Numbered from the stretch's first letter, positions 35,691-45,103 are shown. The stretch is DNA of 64,000 nt from Clostridium sp. K13 (GCF_019734195.1 NZ_JAASHM010000019.1:1-64000), one strand, 5' to 3'. The notes: generated by a model not told the origin, from the sequence alone. Numbers and translations are program-made.

Positions 35691-36020
35691 ATATTTATGT
35701 AGAATATATACACAAGAATAAAATGGAAAAACCTCATTTGCAGTAGTTACGGAGAACCGTATCATAAGTAATTTATATTTAAGTTAATAAAAGAGAGTAG
35801 CTAAGAATTATAATGATTTATTTAACTGCTCTTATTTTTTAGAGTGAGTGATATTTTTATATAACTACAAATTAAACAATAATAATGAAAATATTTTAAA
35901 TTAAATGAGATAATATTACAAAAAATGCAAAAAAAACTAGAAATAATATATTTATATTAAGTTATTACATAAGTATTAAAGTATAAATTTTAAAAAATAG
36001 ATAAATTTGTAATATAATTG
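35691..36020. other. A/T-rich intergenic stretch
   Basis: It contains a small palindrome TACGG-AGAA-CCGTA near 35748-35761 and an imperfect hairpin with a U-tract (AAGAGAGTAG ... CTGCTCTTATTTTTT, about 35789-35840). No open frame or RNA family is recognised. Confidence 0.35.
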
Positions 36021-36145
36021 TTTACATAGGAAATTTTTTCATATATAATATAATAGAAAATAAAAAATTAAAATTAATATTTGATTTAGAGCGTGTTACC
36101 AATAGAGCACTAGCTTTCCTATATTTATAGGAAAGCTTTTTTTAT
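36021..36145 (+). promoter_or_regulatory. GH84 gene promoter with leader terminator
   Basis: TTTACA (36021-36026), 17 bases, TATAAT (36044-36049) form a near-ideal promoter. About 55 bases into the transcript is a perfect 12-base inverted repeat (AGCTTTCCTATA/TATAGGAAAGCT, 36112-36137) followed by TTTTTTATT, a full terminator placed ahead of the gene. This implies attenuation or antitermination control. I could not match the upstream leader to the BglG/LicT antiterminator consensus or a known riboswitch. Confidence 0.6.
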
Positions 36146-36217
36146 TCAATTTTTTTATAAATAATACAAATAAATCAATAAAATTTTAATTTTTATTAAT
36201 TATATGGAGGTAATAAT

Positions 36218-39200
36218 ATGAAAGTCAAAGTTAAGAGACTACTAAGTTGTATATTAGCTATTGCATTAATTATTGGAATAGTTCAACCAGCTACGGTTAG
36301 TGCTAGCCCTATAGTAGAAGCTGATACAACAAAAGAAGGATATGAAATTTATCCTAACCCACATCAAATTGACTACTTAACGGGGGAATTTGTTATACGT
36401 AAAGACGTAAACGTAGTTTATGATAGCACAATAGATGCTGTAACTAAAAAGCGTATGACAGAAGTTTTAGAGTCAAAAGATAAGAAGATTACAATTTCAG
36501 AAGAAGTTGTAAGTGGTAAAACTAATATTTTAGTTGGAACATATTTATCAAATGAATACGCAAGTAATTATATACAAGAGAAAAATCAAGTGGATGTAAG
36601 CCTATTTGAAAAGAATGATTCATATTTTATGTCAGCAAAAGATGGAGAAATTTCCATATTAGGTAAAAATACAGATGCTGCATTCTATGGAATAACAAGC
36701 TTAAAGCATATATTTAATCAAATGGATGGATCTACTATTAAGAATTTTGAAATTAAAGACTATGCTGATACACCAATACGTGGATTCATTGAAGGTTACT
36801 ATGGTGTTCCATGGACAAATGAAGATCGTATGTCTTTAATGAAATTTGGTGGAGACTTTAAGATGACAGCTTATATCTTTGCACCAAAAGATGATTTATA
36901 TCATACTAGAAAATGGAGAGAATTATATCCAAAAGAAGAGTTAGATAAAATTGCTGAAATGGTAAAAGTAGGTGAAGAGACAAAAACAAAATTTGTTTGG
37001 ACAGCTCATCCTTTTATGGGCGGATTTAACGCAAATGACTTTGATGGAGAAATGGAAAAATTAATAGCAAAATTCGAACAATTATATTCTGTAGGTGTTC
37101 GTCAATTTGGTGTTCTAGGTGATGACGTTGGTAGCCTTGATAGACAAATTCTTGCTAATATGATGACTCAATTATCAGAATGGGGTAAGAAAAAAGGAGA
37201 TGTACATGACTGGGTATTCTGTCCAGTAGGATACAATGCTGGATGGCAAGGTGATTATTCAGAATTAAATTTCTTAGATGCAAACTTCCCTGAAGATGTT
37301 CAAATTTTCTGGACTGGTAACTCAGTATGTGCACCAATTATTCAAAATACATTAGATAACTTTAAAAAGCATAGAGCGCCAGAAGGTGTAACAAGAAGAA
37401 GTCCATTATTCTGGTTAAACTGGCCTGTTAATGATATCAACATGCATAGATTAATGTTAGGTAAAGGAAGTCTTTTACATACAGATATTAATATTGAAGA
37501 TTTAGCTGGTGTAGTTACAAATCCTATGCAAGATGCAGAACCATCAAAAATAAGTCTTTTTGCTATAGCAGATTATGCTTGGAATATAAAAGAGTTTAAT
37601 GAAGATAAGAGTTGGGAAGATTCTTTCAAATATGTAGATGCTAATGTATCAGAAGCATTATATACAATAGCTAAGCATACATCAGATCCTGCTCCAAATG
37701 GACATGGACTAGTATTAGGAGAATCAGAAGAGATAAGACCTTTATTAGATGAATTTATTTCTAAATTAAATGGAAATCAAGAAATTTCTGAAGTTGGAAA
37801 TACTTTAGTAAATGAAATGGATATAATAATTAATGCTTGTGATGAGTTTATTAAAACTAGCACTAATGCAAGAATGGTTGAACAAATTACACCATTTGCT
37901 AATTCATTAAAAGATTTAGCTACAGCTATTAAGAGCTATGTTCAAGCAGCAATTAACTTAGAAGCTAATGATAATGAGTCAGCTGTACAAAATTTTGCTG
38001 AAGGAACTACTTCTTATGAAAATAGTAAATCACATGATAGATTAACAATTGATGGAACTAAAAAGGCTCAACCAGGTTCAAAACGTTTAGTTCCTTTCGT
38101 AGAAGCTGTTAGAGATGCACTTTCTGATGAAATTAACTCATTAGTTAATGGTGGAGAAAAGTTAGTATTAACTGCAGAAACAAATATATCAAATGTTTAT
38201 GATGGTAAAATTGAAAATATCATAGATGGTAAAAATGATACTCATATATGGAATGGAGTATATGAAGCTAAAGATCAATATTATCAAGTTAATTTAAGTA
38301 AGCCAACTACAATCTATGGTGTAGATATATTAAATGGTACTAATGGAAAGCAAGAAGATACTTTTGGACATGCTAAAGTACAATACACAACTGATGGTCA
38401 AACTTGGGAAGATATAAACAACAAAACTTATGGACCATATTCAGTAAATGTTAAGATTACTGGTGTAGAAATTAAAAATGTTGTTGGTGTGAGATATATC
38501 TGTACTGCAACAGATAGTGGTAACAAATGGCCTGCTATGAGAGAATTTAAAGTATTAACTTCTCCAGAAATAGTAGAAGTACCAACTTTCACAAGTGAAG
38601 TAATTCGTACAACTGATGGATGGAGCGTTTATTCTGGACCAGAATCTAATATGTTAGATGGTGATCCAAATACTAGTATTCACTACAATGTAAGACAAAA
38701 TACTACGCCAGCAAATACTACAATTGCAGGAGACTATGTAGGAGTAAAATTAAGTGAGCCAATAGTTCTTGGTAAAATTAATATTCTTCAAGGACCAAAT
38801 GCAGGTTCAAATGATTACTTCAAAAATGTTACATTAGAATATTCTTTAGATGGTAGAGAATATACGCCGATAGAAACTTATGAAAACACTAGAGATATAG
38901 TAATAGACTTATCAGATAGAAATATTGAAGCTCAATATGTACGTTTAAGAAATAATAGAGATCAAGGAAATTGGATTGGTTTTAGAGAATTTAAAGTTGA
39001 TGCAAAGATTAATCATAATGGTAAGGTATATACTAATGTAGAAGCTTACAAAGAGCATCCAGCAGATTATTTTAATGATAATGCTAGTATGGTAGGGCTT
39101 TCAGATATTACTTTAGAAAACAATCAATATATTGGATTAATGTTAGATCGTATTCATGAATTAACAGAGATTGTTGTAAATGGCACATCATTAGAAAATG

Positions 39201-41809
39201 TTACATTACAAGTTTCTAAGAATGGTTATGAATGGACTAACTTAGATAACAAAACACTAAGTGAAAACACTGATGCAAGATATGTTCGTTTAATTAATTT
39301 AGGTTCAGGAGTAGTTACTTTCAATGTAAATGAGTTTAGAGTAACTTCAAGGGAATTCGGTAAGCCAACAGTAATTGAAAATAACATGGGAAGAATTTAT
39401 GCTGGTAAAGTAGATGATTTATTTGATAAAGACCGTACAACAGCTATACAATTTGAAAGACTTCAAACTAAGGGAGACAATATGATTTTTGATTTAGGTC
39501 AAGAGATTGATTTAGATCAATTAAAAGTAGTTGTTCATGACTCACATAAAGACTATATCAGAGATGGTGCAGTTTATGCTTCAACAGAAAAAGGAAACTG
39601 GGGAGATGCTGTATTATTAATAGGTGATCAAGAACCTAATACAACAAATGATGATAGCAATATAAATGATATATTTACAGGGCATGAAATTTCATACAAT
39701 GTAGCTGAAGCAAGTAATATAAATAAAAAAGCTAGATATATTAAGTTAGAAATAACTCAATCATATGGTCATAGATGGACTAGAATTAATGAAATTGAAA
39801 TAAATGGTGGAGCATATATTCCAACAGTTAATAATCCAACATTTAAATCAAATGTTTCAGATACTCAAAATGGATTATATGAATATTTAGTTGATGGTGA
39901 TATTACTACAATGTATATTCCAAATTCAAATGAAGGATACCTTAATTATTCATTATCTGATAATCTTGATGTAAATCATATTAAAGTAATGCAAAATGCT
40001 AAGAATATCTCAAATGCACTAGTAACAGCAAGAATTGTAGCCACTAATGGGGATATACAATCAGTAGAATTAGGGACTTTAAATAAAGGTACAAATGAAT
40101 TTGTTTTACCTGCTGGAACTAAGATTTTAGATGTTAAGTTTGAGTGGAATGGAGTTATTCCAAATTTAGTAGAATTAATATTTGATTCAACTTTAAATGA
40201 AACTGTAAACAAAGATAGATTACAAGAATTGGTAAATGAAACTATAGATACTACAACTTGGACAACTAACACTGCAAAAGCATATAAGGAAGCTATAGAA
40301 GTAGCTAAAGCTATACTTAATAATAATTATGCAGCGCAAGGAACAGTAGATAGTGCAGTAAAAGAAATAGAAAAAGCAAAAGCTAGTAAAGAAGAAAAGT
40401 GTAATAGTGAAGAAGTACAAGCTGTTATAGATGCAGCTATAACACATAGTTCAAAATACACAGCTAAAACTTGGGCTAATTATCAAAAAGCTTTAAATGC
40501 TATTAAGAGTGCTATGGAAGATAGCAATAACTTATCAGTTAAAGAAGCTGAAAGATTAATAAGTGAGTTAAATAATGCAAAAGAAGCTTTAGTTTATAAC
40601 CCAGCAAACAGAGAAGAAGCTGAAATTACTTTAGAGGATATTAATGTATTTATTTCTAATGTTACTGCTCCAGAGAAGGTTTATACTACAAATTCTTGGA
40701 CAGCATTAAATGATGCAAAAGCAGAAATTGAGGGATTACTTGAATTAAATAAAACAGAACCTCAAGACCCAGCAGTATTTGAGGCTGCAAAAGAAGGTAT
40801 ATTAGAGGCAAAAAATTCTTTAGTAAATATTACTTCTTTAGTAGCAGTAATTGAAGAATTTGAAGCAATAGTTGATTCAAGCATCTACACAGAAGATTCT
40901 TATAAAGCTTATGAATTAAAAGTTACTGAGGCAAAAGAATTATTAATAGACGGTACTGTTGAAGCTATTGAAGCTGCAATAGGTGCTATAACTGAAGCTA
41001 AAAACAACTTAGAATTAGTAGGTTCAAGCGAAAGTGTTGAAGGATTAATTGTTGAAATTAAGGGATTAAAAAGTGAAAACTATACTACTAATTCATTCCA
41101 AGCATTAATGGATAAAGTAGCAGAAGTTGAAGGTATGAACTTTAATAATATGACAGCTGAAGAATTAAAGAACGTAGAAAATGAGTTATTAACATTAAAG
41201 AATACTTTAGTTGATGTAACTGCATTACGTGCTCAAATTGAAATCGCTAATGGATTTGATGCTAGTTTATATACTACAAGCAGCTACAAAATATTAGTAG
41301 ATTTAATTGCTACTGCGGATGAGTTATTTGTATCTGGTACTGCAGAAACTATCCAAGGATTAGTTACTGAAATTGATGAAGCTACTAAGACTCTTGTATT
41401 AAGAGTAAACCAAGAAGATCTTAAAGCTTATATCAATAGTATAGAAGAAATAGAAGCAGATAAATATACTGAAGAAACTGTTGCTAAGTATAATGAAGCA
41501 TTATCAGTATTAAAGGCTATGTTAGAAAATGTAGAAAATACTTCAGCTACAGAGTTTGTAAGTGCTAAGAATGCTTTTGAAGATGCAAAAGCTGCTTTAG
41601 AGTTAAAACCAGTAGTACCAACACCAGAACCAGGTGATGGAAATAACGGAAACAACCAAGGTAACGGAAACAACCAAGGTAACGGAAATAATAATCTTCC
41701 ACAAACAGGAGGAGTAGATACTAGAAATGTTTTATTTGTTGGAATTTTATTACTATCTTTAGGAATAATAGTTGTTTATTCTAAAAAGTCAAAAGTTAAA
41801 CAACAATAA
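36218..41809 (+). CDS. cell-wall-anchored GH84 beta-N-acetylglucosaminidase (NagH/NagJ-like)
   Basis: A 1863-residue secreted glycosidase expected to remove beta-linked GlcNAc from mucin-type or hyaluronan-type glycans. After a signal peptide (1-30) come a GH20b-like N-domain (about 40-180) and the GH84 barrel (about 185-480) with RGFIEGYYGVPWT and the catalytic Asp pair Asp302-Asp303 in GDDVGS. A helical linker is followed by about five F5/8C (CBM32-like) beta domains (about 640-1330), then five to seven FIVAR-like helical repeats (about 1335-1790). The tail has the repeat GNGNNQ and then LPQTG at 1827-1831, a hydrophobic helix and basic end. Length exceeds C. perfringens NagH. GGAGG precedes the ATG. 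Confidence 0.93.
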   Translation: MKVKVKRLLSCILAIALIIGIVQPATVSASPIVEADTTKEGYEIYPNPHQIDYLTGEFVIRKDVNVVYDSTIDAVTKKRMTEVLESKDKKITISEEVVSGKTNILVGTYLSNEYASNYIQEKNQVDVSLFEKNDSYFMSAKDGEISILGKNTDAAFYGITSLKHIFNQMDGSTIKNFEIKDYADTPIRGFIEGYYGVPWTNEDRMSLMKFGGDFKMTAYIFAPKDDLYHTRKWRELYPKEELDKIAEMVKVGEETKTKFVWTAHPFMGGFNANDFDGEMEKLIAKFEQLYSVGVRQFGVLGDDVGSLDRQILANMMTQLSEWGKKKGDVHDWVFCPVGYNAGWQGDYSELNFLDANFPEDVQIFWTGNSVCAPIIQNTLDNFKKHRAPEGVTRRSPLFWLNWPVNDINMHRLMLGKGSLLHTDINIEDLAGVVTNPMQDAEPSKISLFAIADYAWNIKEFNEDKSWEDSFKYVDANVSEALYTIAKHTSDPAPNGHGLVLGESEEIRPLLDEFISKLNGNQEISEVGNTLVNEMDIIINACDEFIKTSTNARMVEQITPFANSLKDLATAIKSYVQAAINLEANDNESAVQNFAEGTTSYENSKSHDRLTIDGTKKAQPGSKRLVPFVEAVRDALSDEINSLVNGGEKLVLTAETNISNVYDGKIENIIDGKNDTHIWNGVYEAKDQYYQVNLSKPTTIYGVDILNGTNGKQEDTFGHAKVQYTTDGQTWEDINNKTYGPYSVNVKITGVEIKNVVGVRYICTATDSGNKWPAMREFKVLTSPEIVEVPTFTSEVIRTTDGWSVYSGPESNMLDGDPNTSIHYNVRQNTTPANTTIAGDYVGVKLSEPIVLGKINILQGPNAGSNDYFKNVTLEYSLDGREYTPIETYENTRDIVIDLSDRNIEAQYVRLRNNRDQGNWIGFREFKVDAKINHNGKVYTNVEAYKEHPADYFNDNASMVGLSDITLENNQYIGLMLDRIHELTEIVVNGTSLENVTLQVSKNGYEWTNLDNKTLSENTDARYVRLINLGSGVVTFNVNEFRVTSREFGKPTVIENNMGRIYAGKVDDLFDKDRTTAIQFERLQTKGDNMIFDLGQEIDLDQLKVVVHDSHKDYIRDGAVYASTEKGNWGDAVLLIGDQEPNTTNDDSNINDIFTGHEISYNVAEASNINKKARYIKLEITQSYGHRWTRINEIEINGGAYIPTVNNPTFKSNVSDTQNGLYEYLVDGDITTMYIPNSNEGYLNYSLSDNLDVNHIKVMQNAKNISNALVTARIVATNGDIQSVELGTLNKGTNEFVLPAGTKILDVKFEWNGVIPNLVELIFDSTLNETVNKDRLQELVNETIDTTTWTTNTAKAYKEAIEVAKAILNNNYAAQGTVDSAVKEIEKAKASKEEKCNSEEVQAVIDAAITHSSKYTAKTWANYQKALNAIKSAMEDSNNLSVKEAERLISELNNAKEALVYNPANREEAEITLEDINVFISNVTAPEKVYTTNSWTALNDAKAEIEGLLELNKTEPQDPAVFEAAKEGILEAKNSLVNITSLVAVIEEFEAIVDSSIYTEDSYKAYELKVTEAKELLIDGTVEAIEAAIGAITEAKNNLELVGSSESVEGLIVEIKGLKSENYTTNSFQALMDKVAEVEGMNFNNMTAEELKNVENELLTLKNTLVDVTALRAQIEIANGFDASLYTTSSYKILVDLIATADELFVSGTAETIQGLVTEIDEATKTLVLRVNQEDLKAYINSIEEIEADKYTEETVAKYNEALSVLKAMLENVENTSATEFVSAKNAFEDAKAALELKPVVPTPEPGDGNNGNNQGNGNNQGNGNNNLPQTGGVDTRNVLFVGILLLSLGIIVVYSKKSKVKQQ

Positions 41810-41844
41810 GATATTAAATTAAAGTAGATAATTAGAATGTAAAA

Positions 41845-41888
41845 TTGGATTATATCTTTAATATTAAGGATATAATCCAGTTTTTTTG
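41845..41888 (+). terminator. terminator of the GH84 gene
   Basis: TTGGATTATATCTT pairs with AAGGATATAATCCAG (one mismatch or bulge), followed by seven T residues. Confidence 0.8.
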
Positions 41889-41950
41889 TTTAAGAATAAT
41901 AAGTTGTAAGATATAATAGTTCTATAAAACATTTAATTGGTATAATTAGG

Positions 41951-41996
41951 AAAGCTATTAGGATAAATCAAATAAAATCCTAGTAGCTTTTTATTT
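41951..41996 (+). terminator. second hairpin terminator, purpose unclear
   Basis: AAAGCTATTAGGAT pairs with ATCCTAGTAGCTTT, followed by TTATTT. It lies 60 bases beyond the GH84 terminator and ahead of the truncated protease gene; it may be a leader terminator or a backup. Confidence 0.55.
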
Positions 41997-42105
41997 AAAA
42001 GGTTATTATTTTTATAATTATTTTGATAGTTATATCACAATTAGTTTATATTTAATAGATAAGATAGTAAAATTGTAATAAAAACAAAAGAAGTAAGGAG
42101 ATGTT

Positions 42106-42713
42106 ATGAAAAATACTTGGAAGGAAAAGAGATATCTTTAAAGACAGTTTCACCAGATAAATTAAAGTATATAGAAGTTACCAAACTACCGATATATGCA
42201 AAAAATAGTTATAGTAACTATTGGTTTGAGAAAATTAATGATGAAATATATATTAAATATAATAGTTGTAGGGAAGATGGAATAAAAACCTTGAATGAAA
42301 AGATTAATGAAACTATAGATTTTATTAATTATAACAATATTGCGAAAGTTACTATTGATTTAAGGAATAATTTAGGTGGAGATTCTACATTAATACAACC
42401 TCTTATAAATTTTATAAAAGGTAATGATAAAATAAATAGAAAAGAGAACTTAAAGGTTATTATAGGTAGGGAGACTTTTTCATCAGCCTTATTAAATGCA
42501 TATGAATTTAAATTTGATACTAATGCTGAAATAATAGGTGAACCTTCTGGTGGAAAGCCAAATTGTTATGGAGAGATACTTAAGTTTACATTGCCTAATA
42601 GTAGGTTTATTGTAAATTATTCAACTAGATATTATAAGTTAATAGAAGATGATACTATATTAGCTTTGTATCCAGATATAAATATTCAAGAAAGTATTAG
42701 TGATTATTATTAA
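42106..42713 (+). pseudogene. truncated S41-family peptidase
   Basis: About 195 codons match the C-terminal half of a tail-specific (S41) protease: TIDLRNNLGGD, the Ser nucleophile region ETFSSALLNA and the Lys region GEPSGGKPN. The N-terminal domain is missing. An ATG with a good AAGGAG site at 42106 starts a short frame (MKNTWKEKRY) that stops out of frame, while the protease frame has only a TTG at 42117. This looks like a deletion joining the original start to the middle of the gene with a frameshift. Confidence 0.7.
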
Positions 42714-42764
42714 TTTATGATGAAAGATTAGATAGGAATTAAGTTTAATTTGGAGGTACATAAA

Positions 42765-42959
42765 ATGGATGGTACAAGAAGAAGTAATATAAAAATAGGA
42801 TCGAAGGTGTTAGTAGTTCAAAAACAAGATCAAAGAACAGGTAAGTTAACAGAAGGAATAGTTATGAAGATACTAACAAAATCTCTAGAACATCATCATG
42901 GTATTAAAGTTATGCTTGAAGATGGCATTGTAGGTAGAGTAAAAGAAATATTAACTTAA
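42765..42959 (+). CDS. YwbE family protein (DUF2196)
   Basis: A 64-residue protein starting MDGTRRSNIKIG, with KVLVVQKQDQRTGKLTEG and GIKVMLEDGIVGRV, the family hallmarks. It is a small beta-barrel-like fold of unknown role. ATG at 42765 follows TTGGAGG; an upstream TTG in frame overlaps that ribosome site and is rejected. Confidence 0.85.
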   Translation: MDGTRRSNIKIGSKVLVVQKQDQRTGKLTEGIVMKILTKSLEHHHGIKVMLEDGIVGRVKEILT

Positions 42960-43013
42960 TAGGTTTAGTCTTAACTGTTATTTTGTATTAGTGAAAATAG
43001 TGAGGATATAAAT

Positions 43014-43463
43014 ATGGATTATGTTAGATATATAAGAGAAAAAGTAGGTCATGATTCAATAAATTTAACTGGCGTAAATGTGTTAATAATAAATGAAAAT
43101 AATCAAATATTATTACAAAAGAGAGGAACCTTTCCATATAAATGGGGATTGATAGGTGGAATTACAGAGTTAGGAGAATCTCTTGAGTCTACTGCAGTTA
43201 GAGAGACAAAGGAGGAGTCAGGATTAGATATAAGGGAATTAGAGCTTTTAGGAACAACATCAGGTGAGGATTGTTTTATAGAATTTCCTCATGGAGATAA
43301 GGCATTTTTTATAACGATAGGATACGTATGTAAAAGCTATAGTGGTGAATTAAGTGTGGATAACTTTGAAACAAAAGATTTATGTTTTTTTAGTTATGAC
43401 GAATTACCAGAAAATATACCTAGAAGTCATAAAGTATTTATAGATAAATATTATAGTTTATAA
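43014..43463 (+). CDS. Nudix hydrolase
   Basis: A 149-residue enzyme cleaving nucleoside diphosphates linked to another group. The Nudix box is complete: G-x5-E-x7-REUXEEXGU in GGITELGESLESTAVRETKE followed by ESGL. It starts with DYVRYIREKVG, as in the ADP-ribose pyrophosphatase/MutT-like group common in Clostridium. GTGAGG precedes the ATG. Substrate is undetermined. Confidence 0.88.
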   Translation: MDYVRYIREKVGHDSINLTGVNVLIINENNQILLQKRGTFPYKWGLIGGITELGESLESTAVRETKEESGLDIRELELLGTTSGEDCFIEFPHGDKAFFITIGYVCKSYSGELSVDNFETKDLCFFSYDELPENIPRSHKVFIDKYYSL

Positions 43464-43531
43464 ATTATAATTAGATAAAACAGTAATTAAAAATGAACAT
43501 TATGCTTCTAAGGTGTAGTACATAAGATTAC

Positions 43532-43598
43532 TTCAATAATAATATTATTATTATTGAAATTAACCAGGGAAAACTTTTGTTTTCCCTAGTTAATTTTG
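43532..43598. terminator. two stacked hairpins between convergent genes
   Basis: TTCAATAATAATA pairs with TATTATTATTGAA, then AAATTAACCAGGGAAAAC pairs with GTTTTCCCTAGTTAATTT (one mismatch) around a TTTT loop. The second hairpin can terminate in both directions. Confidence 0.75.
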
Positions 43599-43604
43599 CT
43601 TTGA

Positions 43605-43991
43605 TTAAATAGAATCATCAGTAAGGTTACCAATATCCAAGTTGCCATTACCAGAAAGATTGCTAAGAAGTCCTGCAAAATCAGAGTTGGAAAAATTAGA
43701 GTTAGAAAGGTTGGGACTATTAAAGTTATTATTACCATAGTTTCCAATATTAAAGTTGCCATTATTAGAGTTATTAGATCCGATATTATTACACCAACCA
43801 TTACTAAATCCACTGCAACCAAAGACCTTATTATAATCACCCCAAAAACTACCAGGCCCAAAGCCACCACCAAATATAAAGAATATTATTAGTGTATAAA
43901 GCCAAGAGTTATTAAAAGCTGATGCATTATTACAAGGGTTATAGTAATTATTATTACAGCAGGAGGAGTCATTATCACAATTTCTTAACAT
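43605..43991 (-). CDS. Asn/Gly/Ser-rich small protein with one membrane segment
   Basis: About 128 residues beginning MLRNCDNDSSCCNNN, with one hydrophobic stretch (WLYTLIIFFIFGGGFGPG) and then a low-complexity Asn/Gly/Ser tail (repeats like NGNFNIGNYGNNNF). Five cysteines lie in the first 60 residues or so. Such proteins in Clostridia are often spore-coat or exosporium related, but that is only a resemblance. AGGAG precedes the ATG at 43991 with good spacing; an earlier ATG directly abuts the ribosome site. Confidence 0.6.
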   Translation of the reverse strand: MLRNCDNDSSCCNNNYYNPCNNASAFNNSWLYTLIIFFIFGGGFGPGSFWGDYNKVFGCSGFSNGWCNNIGSNNSNNGNFNIGNYGNNNFNSPNLSNSNFSNSDFAGLLSNLSGNGNLDIGNLTDDSI

Positions 43992-44134
43992 GTATATCAT
44001 CTCCTATCATTAGATTTTATAATATATACTATTTATAAAAGAGCAGTTTGTTTAAATTATTTTAAGTATATAAATATAAGTTATAATTATAATGAAGAGT
44101 TATAAAGCAAAAGGTAATGAATGAGAGGGAAATT

Positions 44135-45037
44135 ATGCAGATAAATAGATTATTTGAAATTATATATATTCTCTTAGAAAGGAAAATTGTAACAGCAAAA
44201 GAATTAGCAGAAAGATTTGAAGTGTCACAAAGAACTATTTATAGAGATATCGAAATACTTTCTACCACCGGAATTCCAGTATATATGACTAAAGGAAAAG
44301 GTGGGGGGATATCAATATTACCGGAGTTTATATTAAATAAAGCTGTGTTAACAGAAGAGGAAAAGTCAGAGATATTATCATCAATAAAAGCAGTTAATGC
44401 TATAAGTTTTAATGATTCGGAACCAGAAAAGGTAATTAGAAAGTTAAATAATATCTTAGGTGAAAATGATACTGATTGGATAGAGGTTGATTTTTCAAAT
44501 TGGGGTAATGTAGAAAGAGAAAAAGAAACCTTTTATAATGTTAAATATGCAATATTAAATAAGAGAATAATTAACTTCCAGTATATGAGTGGGAGGGGAG
44601 AAAATATTAATAGAAAAGTATACCCATTAAAGTTGTATTTTAAGGGACAAAGTTGGTACATATATGGATACTGTAAAATAAGAAGTGACTATAGGTTTTT
44701 TAAACTAAGAAGAATAAAGGATTTAAATATTTCTAAAGAAACTTTCAATATTGAAGTACCTAAAACTATAATGAAAGAAGAGAATATTTATGAAGGTGAG
44801 TTTGTAACTTTAAAAATGAAGATTTCTTCTAAAATGGCATATAGAGTATATGATGAATTTGAAAGTTTCAAACAGTTACAGGATGGAAGTTTTATTGCAG
44901 AAATAGAATATCCAAAAGGTCAATGGATATTTAGTTATATATCTTCATTTGGGGAAGAATGTGAAGTTTTAGAACCAGAGGAGATAAGAAAAGAAGTAAA
45001 AGATAAAATAAAAAAAATGATTTTAAAGTATTCTTAA
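44135..45037 (+). CDS. HTH/WYL-domain transcriptional regulator (YafY-like)
   Basis: A 300-residue regulator. The N-terminal winged helix (residues about 1-60) has TAKELAERFEVSQRTIYRDI; the WYL domain (about 130-215) has the ligand-pocket pattern QSWYIYGYC; a WCX-like C-terminal part ends at ILKYS. The start at 44135 (MQINRLFEI) has GAGAGGG five bases upstream. A perfect 26-bp palindrome begins at its stop codon, ahead of the next gene, and is the likely binding site. Confidence 0.88.
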   Translation: MQINRLFEIIYILLERKIVTAKELAERFEVSQRTIYRDIEILSTTGIPVYMTKGKGGGISILPEFILNKAVLTEEEKSEILSSIKAVNAISFNDSEPEKVIRKLNNILGENDTDWIEVDFSNWGNVEREKETFYNVKYAILNKRIINFQYMSGRGENINRKVYPLKLYFKGQSWYIYGYCKIRSDYRFFKLRRIKDLNISKETFNIEVPKTIMKEENIYEGEFVTLKMKISSKMAYRVYDEFESFKQLQDGSFIAEIEYPKGQWIFSYISSFGEECEVLEPEEIRKEVKDKIKKMILKYS

Positions 45038-45060
45038 TATGACATATTGCTGTCATATTA
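45035..45060. promoter_or_regulatory. perfect palindrome, probable WYL-regulator operator
   Basis: TAATATGACA-TATTGC-TGTCATATTA is a perfect 10-6-10 inverted repeat. It overlaps the stop codon of the regulator gene and sits just upstream of TATAAT at 45068-45073, so it covers the -35 region of the next gene. The TGACA-N6-TGTCA core is, from memory, the kind of site found next to YafY-type regulators. It has no U-tract and so is not a standard terminator. Confidence 0.6.
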
Positions 45061-45103
45061 ACCTAAGTATAATAATCTTATCAAATATATGGAGGTTATT
45101 AAT

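Noticed and set aside
36080-36145. BglG/LicT-type antiterminator in the GH84 leader
   Set aside because: The expected GGATTGTTAC-like core is not found; only the terminator is clear.
40220-41673. Minus-strand frames within the GH84 gene
   Set aside because: Cys/Phe/Ser-rich composition is that of antisense to an A-rich gene; no start signals.
41638-41696. Tandem GGTAACGGAAACAACCAA units as a mobile or CRISPR-like repeat
   Set aside because: They encode the Gly/Asn spacer before the LPQTG anchor and are in frame; a normal wall-spanning linker.
42117-42713. Treating the S41 frame as an intact gene with a TTG start
   Set aside because: The well-placed ATG with AAGGAG at 42106 is out of frame and the N-terminal half of the family is missing, so truncation is the better reading.
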